Shown here in pieces: positions 43,970 through 52,569 of a stretch of DNA of 64,000 nucleotides; position 1 is the first letter of the stretch; every line of letters starts with the position of its first letter. Source of the DNA: Paenibacillus lentus (GTDB lineage: Bacteria > Bacillota > Bacilli > Paenibacillales > Paenibacillaceae); the NCBI RefSeq assembly GCF_003931855.1, contig NZ_CP034248.1, positions 2,170,001 through 2,234,000 on the forward strand, in the 5' to 3' direction. Below the pieces are notes generated by a model, which had not been told where the DNA came from, made no database searches, and was given only the letters and a program-made list of their open reading frames with translations. The translations under genes and the position numbers were made by a program.

Positions 43970-46189
43970 ATGACCTTGTCACAAAGTAAAATCAATCCGG
44001 AAACGGCAACGAATGAGGAACAAATTAAGGCCGAGGTTCATGAACGAATCATTACGCAGGTAGCTAAAGAGCTTGGGCTGCCTTTGAAAAGTGTACGGAC
44101 GACTGCTCAACTGTTAGATGAGGGGAATACCATTCCTTTTGTGGCTCGTTATCGTAAAGAAATGACCGGCGAGCTGGACGAAAATCAACTTCGCGATATA
44201 GATGATCGGATACAATACTTACGGAACCTGGAGGTTCGGAAGCGTGAAGTGATACGCATTATTGCTGAGCAAGGAAAATTGACTGGGGAGCTGGAAGCCG
44301 CGATTGTTCAGGCGGTGAAGCTTCAAGAGGTCGAGGACTTATACCGTCCATACCGGCAAAAACGGAAGACTAGAGCCAGCGTTGCCAAAGAAAAAGGCCT
44401 GGAACCTCTTGCGAACTGGTTGTTATCTCAGCCAAGAGACGGGGAAATGTTCGAGGAGGCAGCCAAGTATATAAACACGGATCTTGCGGTTGAAACAGCT
44501 GAAGAGGCTCTGCAAGGTGCTATGGATATAGTTGCCGAGGGGATTGCCGATGAGGCGGGAATTAGGGCTTGGGTACGGAAGTACAGCATGGATCATGGCG
44601 TGATCGTTTCGGAAGCCAAAAATCCCGAAGAAGAGTCCGTGTACGAAATGTATTACGACTACCGTGAGCCTGCCAAGAAGCTGCCGCCTCACCGCATACT
44701 GGCCATTAATCGGGGAGAACGTGAGAATGTACTCAAGGTATCTTTGGAGTTGGATACGGAGACAATATATCGCCATATCGCCAGTCGGACTATTAAGGGC
44801 CACTCCGTTACCGAGGGTACTCTTCAAAGCGTAATAGAGGATTCCTATAAAAGGCTGCTGGCCCCTTCAATCGAAAGAGAAGTGCGATCGGAGCTGACGG
44901 AAAAGGCCGAGCGGCAAGCCATCTCTATTTTCTCTGCAAACTTGCGGAGTCTGCTGCTTCAGCCTCCTGTCAAGGGGAAAACTGTGCTTGGCGTAGATCC
45001 GGCTTATCGTACAGGCTGTAAGCTTGCCGTCGTTGATGATACCGGCAAGCTGCTTGAAGTGGCTGTGACTTACCCGACTCCTCCGAATAATAAGAAACGG
45101 GAAGCCGCAGCTAAGTTCAATGAATTGATTAATAAGTACGGCGTGCAGCTTATTGTCATTGGCAACGGTACGGCCTCCCGTGAGACGGAGCAATTCGTCG
45201 CAGAAGTTATTGCTGAACGCAATGACCCTGAGCTGGCTTATTTGATCGTGAATGAAGCGGGAGCCAGCGTATATTCGGCTTCAAAGCTGGCGCAGCAGGA
45301 ATTTCCGGATCTGGATGTCGCCGAACGAAGTGCGGTGTCGATTGCGAGACGATTGCAGGATCCGCTAGCAGAGCTTGTAAAAATCGAACCTAAAGCGATC
45401 GGCGTCGGGCAATACCAGCATGACGTATCCCAGAAGCATCTGGACGAGAGCCTGACCGCCGTGGTTGAATCTGCGGTCAACCATGTCGGCGTAGACGTGA
45501 ACACGGCGTCTCCTTCACTCTTGTCTTACGTATCGGGCGTTAATACGACCATTGCTAAAAATATAGTTAAGTTTCGCGAAGAAAATGGAAAATTCACAAG
45601 TCGCAAGCAGCTTCAGAAGGTGCCGCGCCTTGGTGCCAAAACGTTCGAGCAATGCATCGGCTTTCTGCGAATTAGTGATGGGGAGAATCCGCTTGATCGC
45701 ACACCGATCCATCCCGAGTCTTACGAGGTGGTTACCCGGTTGTTTAAGGAGTTGCGTGTCGAGCTAAGCCAGCTTGGAACGAAGGAACTGGCCGAGATGC
45801 TCTCAACCTTGGAACCAGACCATTTGGCAGTACAGCTGGACGTAGGCGTGCCCACATTGCGGGATATTCTTGATAGCCTGCAGCGTCCGGGACGCGATCC
45901 TCGCGAGGAGCTTCCGCCACCGATTTTCCGTACGGATGTCCTGAAGATCGAAGATTTAACGCCAGGTATGGAGCTTCAAGGTACGGTTCGCAACGTCATT
46001 GACTTTGGGGCTTTTGTCGATATCGGCATCAAGAACGATGGATTAGTTCATATCTCCCAGCTTAGCAAAGGATATGTGAAGCATCCGATGGACGTTGTTT
46101 CCGTCGGTGATAATGTGACCGTATGGGTGCTTAACGTAGATACCAAAAAGGGACGAGTCGGTCTTACGATGCGTAAGCCTTCTGAATAA
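43970..46189 (+). CDS. Tex-family RNA-binding transcription accessory protein (YdcI)
   Basis: 739 residues, full length. An N-terminal helical part with LLDEGNTIPFVARYRKEMTGELDE (residues about 46-70), a YqgF-like RNase H fold (GVDPAYRTGCKLAVVD), helix-hairpin-helix units (NTASPSLLSYVSGVNTTIAKNIV, RKQLQKVPRLGAKTFEQCIGFLRI) and a C-terminal S1 domain (MELQGTVRNVIDFGAFVDIGIKNDGLVHISQLS). Tex binds RNA and affects transcription and toxin expression in several bacteria. The start is the ATG at 43970 or a TTG at 43976. Its place after endoA agrees with the Bacillus map. Confidence 0.95.
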   Translation: MTLSQSKINPETATNEEQIKAEVHERIITQVAKELGLPLKSVRTTAQLLDEGNTIPFVARYRKEMTGELDENQLRDIDDRIQYLRNLEVRKREVIRIIAEQGKLTGELEAAIVQAVKLQEVEDLYRPYRQKRKTRASVAKEKGLEPLANWLLSQPRDGEMFEEAAKYINTDLAVETAEEALQGAMDIVAEGIADEAGIRAWVRKYSMDHGVIVSEAKNPEEESVYEMYYDYREPAKKLPPHRILAINRGERENVLKVSLELDTETIYRHIASRTIKGHSVTEGTLQSVIEDSYKRLLAPSIEREVRSELTEKAERQAISIFSANLRSLLLQPPVKGKTVLGVDPAYRTGCKLAVVDDTGKLLEVAVTYPTPPNNKKREAAAKFNELINKYGVQLIVIGNGTASRETEQFVAEVIAERNDPELAYLIVNEAGASVYSASKLAQQEFPDLDVAERSAVSIARRLQDPLAELVKIEPKAIGVGQYQHDVSQKHLDESLTAVVESAVNHVGVDVNTASPSLLSYVSGVNTTIAKNIVKFREENGKFTSRKQLQKVPRLGAKTFEQCIGFLRISDGENPLDRTPIHPESYEVVTRLFKELRVELSQLGTKELAEMLSTLEPDHLAVQLDVGVPTLRDILDSLQRPGRDPREELPPPIFRTDVLKIEDLTPGMELQGTVRNVIDFGAFVDIGIKNDGLVHISQLSKGYVKHPMDVVSVGDNVTVWVLNVDTKKGRVGLTMRKPSE

Positions 46190-46308
46190 AAAATGAAGCG
46201 GCACGGGGCTGTGTTATTGTGAATAGGTGCTGCTTAAGAAGCTGTTAAGTAAAACTAGTGAAATAAAAGCATCGAGTAAAACCGCATAATTTAGCAAGGG
46301 ATGTGCTG

Positions 46309-46330
46309 CCAGTCCGGATCTCCGGGCTGG
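46309..46330. other. Hairpin in the gap after tex
   Basis: CCAGTCCGG pairs with CCGGGCTGG around ATCT (one G-T pair). There is no immediate U-tract, so a terminator call is not justified; TTTTT comes 20 bp later. The rest of the 264-bp gap shows nothing. Confidence 0.4.
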
Positions 46331-46453
46331 TAGTTTGCGTTTGCGGGGGCTTTTTAGCTCTATTCCCGTGCATTTTTTTTGTCTTAATGTACACAATGGT
46401 AATACGATCCCCATCAAGGCAAATAGGTTTGAAGGATATTGCGAGGAGGCTCG

Positions 46454-46777
46454 ATGGTGAAAACACGGTATTATGTGTCTGTGCAAGGACGTTCAGTTTT
46501 GGAGGAACAAGGCGCTGCGGCCTATGAGTGGACGATCGAAGCATCTCCTGAAATGGCAAATAACTTAAGACATATGCTGGAGTGGATTGGAAAGAAGGAG
46601 GAAAGCTCCTTTGCTGCATATACGTATCCTTGGCCGGATACGTCGGAAGCTATAGTTAACAGTGGGTATCAGAGTCAGATGGATAAAGTATATCGGGAAA
46701 TTTACCGGCTTGGTACGGAAGAGACGAGGCGAGAATTACAGAGAATAGGTTATGGAGCTGAGCAGGACGAAGATTAA
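46454..46777 (+). CDS. Conserved-looking protein of unknown function
   Basis: 107 residues from the ATG at 46454 with GAGGAGG 5 bp upstream. It begins VKTRYYVSVQGRSVLEEQGAAAYEWTIEA, which reads like a small beta-sheet, and ends in a charged helix. No signal or membrane segment. It is followed 27 bp later by another unknown gene on the same strand, probably co-transcribed. Confidence 0.65.
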   Translation: MVKTRYYVSVQGRSVLEEQGAAAYEWTIEASPEMANNLRHMLEWIGKKEESSFAAYTYPWPDTSEAIVNSGYQSQMDKVYREIYRLGTEETRRELQRIGYGAEQDED

Positions 46778-46804
46778 TTTAAGATGAACGAGGAGCGAAG
46801 GAAC

Positions 46805-47182
46805 ATGTACTATATCAAGGAAGCCAAATTTCGGCGGATGGCTGAGCATAATGGTCGGGAATGCGCTGAAATACAGGTGTGGCCAGGGGCAGTTGGTGAT
46901 CCAGAACTGTTCGTATATGTAGCCCGTTCACAAGCTGGCAGCGAAAACTACGAAATCATCAGAATGATTCGCAGCGATGCGGATCTGGAAGTCGATTGGT
47001 ACGACAATAGCCTTCATCAGGCTTATGCCGAGGTAGCCGAGGAGAACTTCTGCGACACAGGCTGGCCTGAGCCCGCTGAACAGCGTACGAATTTTAAGGA
47101 GCAGCTGCTTGCTTATGGGGATATTTCCGAGAAATTAAAGGAGAGACTGTCAAATGGAATTGGGGAAGACATGTCTTCATAA
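46805..47182 (+). CDS. Acidic protein of unknown function
   Basis: 125 residues from the ATG at 46805 (GAGGAG, spacing 9; an upstream in-frame ATG at 46784 lacks a site). Mixed alpha/beta, acidic, with many Glu/Asp and aromatic residues (YYIKEAKFRRMAEHNGRECAEIQVWPG). No recognised domain. A strong terminator follows. Confidence 0.65.
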   Translation: MYYIKEAKFRRMAEHNGRECAEIQVWPGAVGDPELFVYVARSQAGSENYEIIRMIRSDADLEVDWYDNSLHQAYAEVAEENFCDTGWPEPAEQRTNFKEQLLAYGDISEKLKERLSNGIGEDMSS

Positions 47183-47201
47183 AAATATACTTTGAAAAAA
47201 G

Positions 47202-47236
47202 AAAAGGATGCGTTATAATAAATAACGCATCCTTTT
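47202..47236 (+). terminator. Terminator before tRNA-Arg
   Basis: Perfect 14-bp stem AAAAGGATGCGTTA/TAACGCATCCTTTT with a seven-base loop. Confidence 0.92.
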
Positions 47237-47252
47237 CATACATACTTATTAT

Positions 47253-47312
<60 letters not shown>

Positions 47313-47326
<14 letters not shown>

Positions 47327-47457
47327 TATCTAAAACTCTCCATAGGAGAGTTTTTTTGCGCTTCCCAGAGGATGAGAACCCCTTGGGGGTTCGTCGTTAG
47401 TGAGATCGCCGCGTGGAGCGGCAGAACGAACGGAGTCTCGCGCTTGGTGCGCGAGTA
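47313..47457 (+). repeat. Structured repeat unit 1 (tRNA-Arg tail plus terminator plus hairpin cassette)
   Basis: A 145-bp unit that starts inside the tRNA at TCCCTTCTGGGACG, continues through the terminator hairpin AACTCTCC-AT-AGGAGAGTT with a T-run, and then about 96 bp of strongly self-complementary sequence: GAACCCC/GGGGTTC, GCCGC/GCGGC and a perfect CTCGCGC/GCGCGAG hairpin. Confidence 0.9.
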
Positions 47458-47600
47458 TCCCTTCTGGGACGTATCTAAAACTCTCCAAAGGAGAGTTTTT
47501 TGCGCTTCCCAGAGGATGAGAACCCCTTGGGGGTTCGTCGGAGTGAGATCACCGCGTGGAGCGGCAGAACGAACGGAGTCTCGCGCTTGGTGCGCGAGTA
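47458..47600 (+). repeat. Structured repeat unit 2
   Basis: 143 bp, almost identical to unit 1: AAAG replaces ATAG-type loop bases in the terminator, one T of the T-run is lost, and the TCGTCG junction differs by a few bases. It again opens with the tRNA tail TCCCTTCTGGGACG. Confidence 0.9.
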
Positions 47601-47647
47601 TCCCTTCTGGGACGTATCTAAAACTCTCCATAGGAGAGTTTTTTGCG
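47601..47647 (+). repeat. Structured repeat unit 3, partial (tRNA tail and terminator only)
   Basis: 47 bp: tRNA tail TCCCTTCTGGGACG and the terminator hairpin with TTTTTTGCG, ending a few bases before the argS stop. No hairpin cassette follows. Confidence 0.9.
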
Positions 47648-48874
47648 TTTATTACATTCGCTCCGGCGTAGGCAAACCAAGAACCTCAAGCGCATCCCCT
47701 AGAGTTTCTATGACTTTTGCAGTCAACCAAACGCGAAACAGCTGGACTTCGCCCCTGGCCTTAAGAATGGGGCAAGCTGAATAAAAGTTATTAAATAAAG
47801 TAGCCAGTTGGTGAGCATAGGTGCATATCGTATTGGGTGTTAAGTCTTGGCTGGCATGGTGTAAGGTATCTAACCAAGTGCTGATATGCCTTAGCAAAGC
47901 TCTCTCTGCTTGCTCTGATGAAGTTATTTCAATTGGAGCTGAAGCTGGATTATTGTTCTGCTCCCTCGCTTTGTTCAAGACACTAGTGGCACGGGCATAA
48001 GTATACAGCAAATATACTCCGGTATTTCCTGAAATTTCAGTCGCCTGCTGCAAATCAAATACCACCTCGGTCTGAAGGTTAAAGCGCAGTAAATAATACC
48101 GTATAGCCGCCGTGGCAATATCTCGACTGGACAGCCCGCTTTGCTCGGATCTCTTGCTCTCAATTACGTTCTCCATGATATCGATTAATTCGGACACTTT
48201 TATACCAATTCCCTGACGGCCAGACATCGCATACGAGCTCTTTCCATCAGATATATCAATTCCCAATTGCGAGGCTGACGAGGGGCTCAACGAAACAACG
48301 CCATAGCTCACATGATGTAGCTTTTCTGCTTCTTTCGAATAATCTAGCGCTTGAAGTGCCTGCTTTACCATAGCCTGAGGGTATTCCTGCCTGTAGTCAA
48401 TGACGTTGATAACCCGATCGGCATTACCGAAATTTTTTACGATACCATGAGAGCAGGTAGTCCATAAACCATCGGAAAAGGGTTGATATGAAAATTCCTT
48501 TTGAAGCAGTCCGTATTTCCACAGATGGTAGGCGATATCTTTGGCGGTGTAAGTCAAAATGCCATTTGAACGCACCAGAACTTTCTCCATAGCGTGATCG
48601 GTCATTTCCTGAGGTTGGCCCTCCCTATTTACATCCCCTGAACTCTGCTTCAATACCCAACATCCAGCCAATTTGCCTTCGGTCTCTTGATAAAAAAGAG
48701 AGGTCTGCTGCAGAAGCTGGAATGCTGAAGACCAAAAACCTTCTCTGACGATGCTGCTCTCCCAGACTAACAAATCATACTTGATTCCAAACTCGCTCAT
48801 ATCTTCTATATGTTCACGTACGATACGCTCTGCGGCCAGCATGCCGATCCAGGAGACATTGGAAATACCGTTCT

Positions 48875-50401
48875 CTAGCGCATGCAGCACCTCGGTTCGT
48901 TTATTCGCCAAATTGTAATTAACCGTATACTCCAGACTGTTGAAGTAATTGATTTTCTATGCAAGAAAACATACTTTCCACGGAAATCCAGAATCGAAAG
49001 GATTAAAATATAAGGTGAGTTCCCGTTTGTACGAGAAAAAAGCTTGGCTAGGTGCCTTGCTATTTTCTTAATGTTCTGCACTATGGCAGTCATCAGTGCT
49101 TGTTCCTGCACTTTTTCCCGGCCACGCAAACGGGAAATGCGAAGCCCATGGAGCACTTTGGCATCCGCGAAGCTTCGCTCAACTGTTTTACAACGGAGCT
49201 TATACAAGATCTGTCCTGAAGAGCTACGGTAATTCGCTTCTACTCGCTCTTTAAACCCTTCCCAAACATGCCGCTGAATTTTACGTTTACGATTTTTGCT
49301 TGATGTACAGCTATCCAATAATGGGCATTGGCCACATAAGTCAGGGTTGGACATATATTCTTTGTATCCATTGCGATTGGTTGTGTGGTAAGTCAGCTTA
49401 GATCCATTGGGACATATATAAGCGTCTTGTTGCGGGTCATAGGAAAACTCTTCTTTGGGTATAGTCCCCTCTGCTGTAGGGGCATTACGAGTAGCGATGA
49501 CACTGAAAATACCCATCTCGCTTGTTTTTTTGCATATGTAGGGCGTCATATATCCTGAATCCAAAGCAACAGCTTCTAACGTATTGTGAAAGTCAAATGT
49601 ATCGATCTGTCTTTGAAGTCTTTCTATATAAACGGTTGAGTCATTCACATTTCCAGGGGTAACATGGACATCCGTAATGAGATTGAATTTGTGATCGACT
49701 GTACGATGATCCAAATAATAAAACCCTTCGGGTTTACCTTTACGCTTCATAAAGCCACTTTCTGGATCGGTGTTACTCACTCGCAGTTTTTTTTCAATCG
49801 TTTCGTTTTTCACGGGCGGCAGCGGCTTTTTTCCATGACGCTCTCGTTCTTGATTAACAGCTGTCTCCAATTCTTTTAAATATTCAAGGGGCGTTTCCGT
49901 CACAACTTGCATCGATGAACGATTTTTATTCGCGTTAGCTTGGATGTGCGTTGAATCAGTAATGAGAACACGTCCCCCTACCATGTTATGACGGATGGCC
50001 AAACGGACTACTTCGTCAAAAATGTCTTGAAAAATGGTAGATCCTTTGAATCGCACATTACGGTTGTAACTAATCGTCGAGTGATCCGGCACAGGATCCG
50101 TTAAGCCTAGACCGAGGAACCAGCGGTAGGCTACGTCCGTTTTAATTTCTTGCTCTAATTGCCTTTCGGAGTGAATGCCATACAAATAACCAATCAGCAT
50201 CATTTTGAAAAGGCGAATCGGGTGAATTGGAGGCCTCCCTAATGTGCCGTGATAGTAGGGGCGAGTCATCTCCGTAATAAATGAAAAATCTACGTTTTCA
50301 TCAATGATTCGTAGTAAATGATCTTTTGGTACAAGCATATCTATACTAACCAATTCAATTTGATTTCTATCTTGTTGAATGTTAGGCAATTCGCACACCA
50401 C
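48875..50401 (-). CDS. IS1182-family-like DDE transposase, copy A
   Basis: 508 residues from a GTG at 50401. An N-terminal DUF772-like segment ([31 protein letters not shown] ... [13 protein letters not shown]), a catalytic region ([32 protein letters not shown]), a CxxC-type cluster ([11 protein letters not shown]) and the end [21 protein letters not shown]. The element has no stop codon of its own: the last base of the IS is the T of the stop codon, so this copy reads TGG at the junction and runs 19 codons into argS. Copy B stops at once. Confidence 0.9.
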   Translation of the reverse strand: MVCELPNIQQDRNQIELVSIDMLVPKDHLLRIIDENVDFSFITEMTRPYYHGTLGRPPIHPIRLFKMMLIGYLYGIHSERQLEQEIKTDVAYRWFLGLGLTDPVPDHSTISYNRNVRFKGSTIFQDIFDEVVRLAIRHNMVGGRVLITDSTHIQANANKNRSSMQVVTETPLEYLKELETAVNQERERHGKKPLPPVKNETIEKKLRVSNTDPESGFMKRKGKPEGFYYLDHRTVDHKFNLITDVHVTPGNVNDSTVYIERLQRQIDTFDFHNTLEAVALDSGYMTPYICKKTSEMGIFSVIATRNAPTAEGTIPKEEFSYDPQQDAYICPNGSKLTYHTTNRNGYKEYMSNPDLCGQCPLLDSCTSSKNRKRKIQRHVWEGFKERVEANYRSSSGQILYKLRCKTVERSFADAKVLHGLRISRLRGREKVQEQALMTAIVQNIKKIARHLAKLFSRTNGNSPYILILSILDFRGKYVFLHRKSITSTVWSIRLITIWRINEPRCCMR

Positions 50402-50476
50402 ACTTTCAATATATTACCTATATTATACCAAATTAACGCGGTAATGTGATCTAGATAGGGGCTTTTTCAACAGTCT
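48934..50476 (-). mobile_element. IS1182-like insertion sequence, copy A
   Basis: 1543 bp bounded by perfect inverted ends AGACTGTTGAA. Left flank GTATACTCC and right flank GATACTCC are direct repeats differing by one base, consistent with a 9-bp target duplication that lost one base on one side. It lies within argS in the same orientation. Nearly identical to copy B at 62289. Confidence 0.93.
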
Positions 50477-50978
50477 GATACTCCTTATTGGTTGTTGCGT
50501 ATAAATCCCAGCAATAGTCCCCAAAACGCTCATACTCTCCCGATAAAGGAATATTCAGCAGTCCAACCACCGTATCTGCCAATTGATTGCCTAAATCGTC
50601 GATATAATTATGGACTTCGACATGATAGCCTACTCTTCTTAGCAGCCTTACTAACGTATCGCCGATACAGGAATTCCTAAGATGGCCGATATGTGCTGAT
50701 TTATTTGGGTTAATGGAGGTATGCTCGATAACTACCTTTTCATTCGTGTATTTCGGCAGTTCGAAATCACGCTGTACCCATTCTTCCCAATTGATAAATA
50801 AATTTAAAAATCCGGGAGGCAGGATTTCGACTCGACTCAATAAGTTTTGCATATTCCCTTGTTCGATCAGTTTGGCCTTGATTAATTCAGCGATGTGCAG
50901 GGGCAGCTTTCTTTATATCTTGTACGATCGATTGACTTAACATCATCAAATCCCCCATATACAGTTTTTTAATAAAAC

Positions 50979-51212
50979 AAAAAAAGCCCACGTCTCATAA
51001 GAGACGAGGACTTATCGCACTCGCGGTACCACTCTTGTTGCTAAACATAAGGTTTAACCAACTTATAAAATAACGGTTTTAGCCGGGGCTCCCTACTTAT
51101 TGTTCAGAAGTCCATCTCATGGATCCGTTTCATTATTGACTCCGGCCGGCTCTCACCATCCCGGCTCGCTTTGACTTAGAGGACAATAACTACTCTTCCA
51201 ATCATTGATTAG
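50979..51212 (-). promoter_or_regulatory. T-box riboswitch, arginine specific, leader of argS
   Basis: The T-box AGAGTGGTACCGCG lies at 51022-51035 (minus). Stem I begins near 51212, with AGTAG, then TTATTG pairing with CAATAA, and the AG-bulge region GGTGAGAGCC. The specifier loop reads GAAA-CGG-A, giving CGG (51125-51127), an Arg codon; it aligns base for base with known loops of the GAAA-codon-A type. The terminator CCTCGTCTC/GAGACGTGG is followed by seven T (50979-50985). Uncharged tRNA-Arg(CCG) would let transcription continue into argS. Confidence 0.9.
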
Positions 51213-51319
51213 CATATTAACTTTGGCTTATTATAACCAGTTTACCAAAAAATATCTACACTTTTAGAAAACATATTAGCCAATAATCCATTAATTACTC
51301 CCCTTTTTGAAGAAAACGC

Positions 51320-51348
51320 TTGCATATAAAAAGCGAATATGATATAAA
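51320..51348 (+). promoter_or_regulatory. Sigma-A promoter of the LacI-family gene
   Basis: TTGCAT (51320-51325), 17-bp spacer, TATAAA (51343-51348). The start site would fall on the operator just downstream. Confidence 0.7.
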
Positions 51349-51354
51349 AAATAT

Positions 51355-51374
51355 AAATCTAAACGTTTAGATTT
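51355..51374. promoter_or_regulatory. LacI-family operator, perfect 20-bp palindrome
   Basis: AAATCTAAACGTTTAGATTT, a complete palindrome with the central CG of LacI/GalR sites, placed right after the -10. A related copy lies upstream of the binding-protein gene at 52475. Confidence 0.88.
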
Positions 51375-51403
51375 CGATTGGTTTATTCAAGGAGGTGGAG
51401 AGT

Positions 51404-52441
51404 ATGTCCAACATTAGCATTAAAGATATAGCAGCCAAAGCGAATGTGTCTACAGCTACCGTCTCCTACGTCCTTAATGGTACGCGTAATGTTCGTCCCA
51501 AGACACGTGAACGGGTACTGGCAGTAATCGAAGAGCTTAACTATAAGCCAAACGATATTGCAAAAAGCCTGAAACGAAGACGTACCGATACGATTGGTGT
51601 AATTGCCGAAGACGTTACTGTATTTAATACGCCGGAAATTATTGACGGCATCAACGATTACGGCGATCGCCACGACCTGCATATTTTGCTGACGAACCTG
51701 CGGCTGGATAAACGGATCGGCCGTGATTTCGATAACATCGACAAGTACAAAAAGTATGCTACAAGCGCTGTGTCCGAGCTGCTAAGCAAGCAAGTAGACG
51801 GCATCATTTACATTGGCGTACATACCCGGGACTTGAGTGGATTGATCGATACGGAGGGAAAACCGATCGTTTACACCTACGGGTACACCCAGGACGATGT
51901 AGCGATTCAATATAATGATGAGCAGGCCTCCTATGAAGCGATGTCCTATTTGGTTCAAAAGGGACACAGGCGGATCGCCATTATTAGTGGCTTGATGGAT
52001 TCGATCCCGTCCCGGCTCCGTTTGAATGGCTATTATAAAGCGGTAACGGACTTCGAACTGCCCTTCGACCCGCTATATATCAAGATGGGGGATTGGGAGC
52101 GAGAATCGGGTTATCGGTTAACGAAGGAATTGCTGGCATTGCCGGAGCCGCCAACAGCGATATTGTCTATGAATGACGTAATGGTTGTAGGTGTTTTGGA
52201 AGCGGCTAATGAAGTGGGAGTGAAGGTACCGGCCGATTTGTCCATCATCGGATTTGATAATCGGGAATTTAGCGATTATTTGACTCCCCGGATTACAACG
52301 ATGGATATTCCCTTGCATGAAATGGGATACCGGGCGATGGAGATTCTCCATGATTTCATGCGTGGAAAGAAAAGCGAGCCTATGGAAATGCCGGTCTGCC
52401 GGTTGATTGAGCGCGATTCCGTGGCTGCCCCGAGAAAATGA
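51404..52441 (+). CDS. LacI-family transcriptional regulator of the adjacent sugar operon
   Basis: 345 residues from the ATG at 51404 (GGAGGTGGAG upstream). The headpiece ISIKDIAAKANVSTATVSYVLNGTRNVRPKTRERVLAVIEEL is a textbook LacI HTH plus hinge helix (NDIAKSLK); the C-terminal sugar-binding domain runs from IGVIAEDV to the end. It lies next to two matching palindromes, so it very likely represses itself and the ABC operon; a carbohydrate would be the inducer. Confidence 0.93.
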   Translation: MSNISIKDIAAKANVSTATVSYVLNGTRNVRPKTRERVLAVIEELNYKPNDIAKSLKRRRTDTIGVIAEDVTVFNTPEIIDGINDYGDRHDLHILLTNLRLDKRIGRDFDNIDKYKKYATSAVSELLSKQVDGIIYIGVHTRDLSGLIDTEGKPIVYTYGYTQDDVAIQYNDEQASYEAMSYLVQKGHRRIAIISGLMDSIPSRLRLNGYYKAVTDFELPFDPLYIKMGDWERESGYRLTKELLALPEPPTAILSMNDVMVVGVLEAANEVGVKVPADLSIIGFDNREFSDYLTPRITTMDIPLHEMGYRAMEILHDFMRGKKSEPMEMPVCRLIERDSVAAPRK

Positions 52442-52474
52442 GTGTTTTTTCGTGACAGCTTTTCTTTTCCAGTA

Positions 52475-52494
52475 AAATCTAAACGTTTAAATCT
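52475..52494. promoter_or_regulatory. Second LacI-family operator, ahead of the ABC operon
   Basis: AAATCTAAACGTTTAAATCT shares the 14 central bases with the site at 51355; symmetry is good except one base pair. It lies about 75 bp before the binding-protein start. A small CTTGTC/GACAAG hairpin follows at 52513-52530. No clear -35/-10 pair was found. Confidence 0.8.
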
Positions 52495-52569
52495 TTGACT
52501 AAATGGTGACAACTTGTCGATGGGGACAAGCTCACATATATATGAACCACACATTAGGGAGGGGTCAAT

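Larger units (their letters stand above)
47652..50946 (-). pseudogene. argS: Arginyl-tRNA synthetase, broken by a frameshift and an IS insertion
   Basis: The gene starts at the ATG at 50946 (GGGGGA ribosome site) as MMLSQSIVQDIKKA. At 50900-50903 a CCCC run (minus strand) has one base too many; removing it restores ...LHIAELIKAKLIEQGNMQN.... The HIGH motif is present (SAHIGHLRN). At residue about 150 a 1543-bp IS interrupts the frame (NKEY | [10 protein letters not shown] after removal). The rest, from 48933 to 47652, is intact, with MSGRQGIGIKV and the anticodon-binding C-terminus ending LPTPERM. An Arg T-box precedes it. Since ArgRS is essential, another copy must exist elsewhere in the genome; this one is probably an inactivated paralogue. 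Confidence 0.93.

Noticed and set aside
48934-50476. Intron or intein in argS
   Set aside because: The insert has inverted ends, direct repeats and a DDE transposase, and interrupts the reading frame with a stop soon after the left end, so it is an insertion sequence.
50979-51212. Other readings of the T-box specifier (TGG or CTG near TGGACTTCTGA)
   Set aside because: These would place the codon outside the loop formed by TTATTG/CAATAA and GGA/TCC; the CGG reading fits the GAAA-codon-A pattern and the argS gene downstream.
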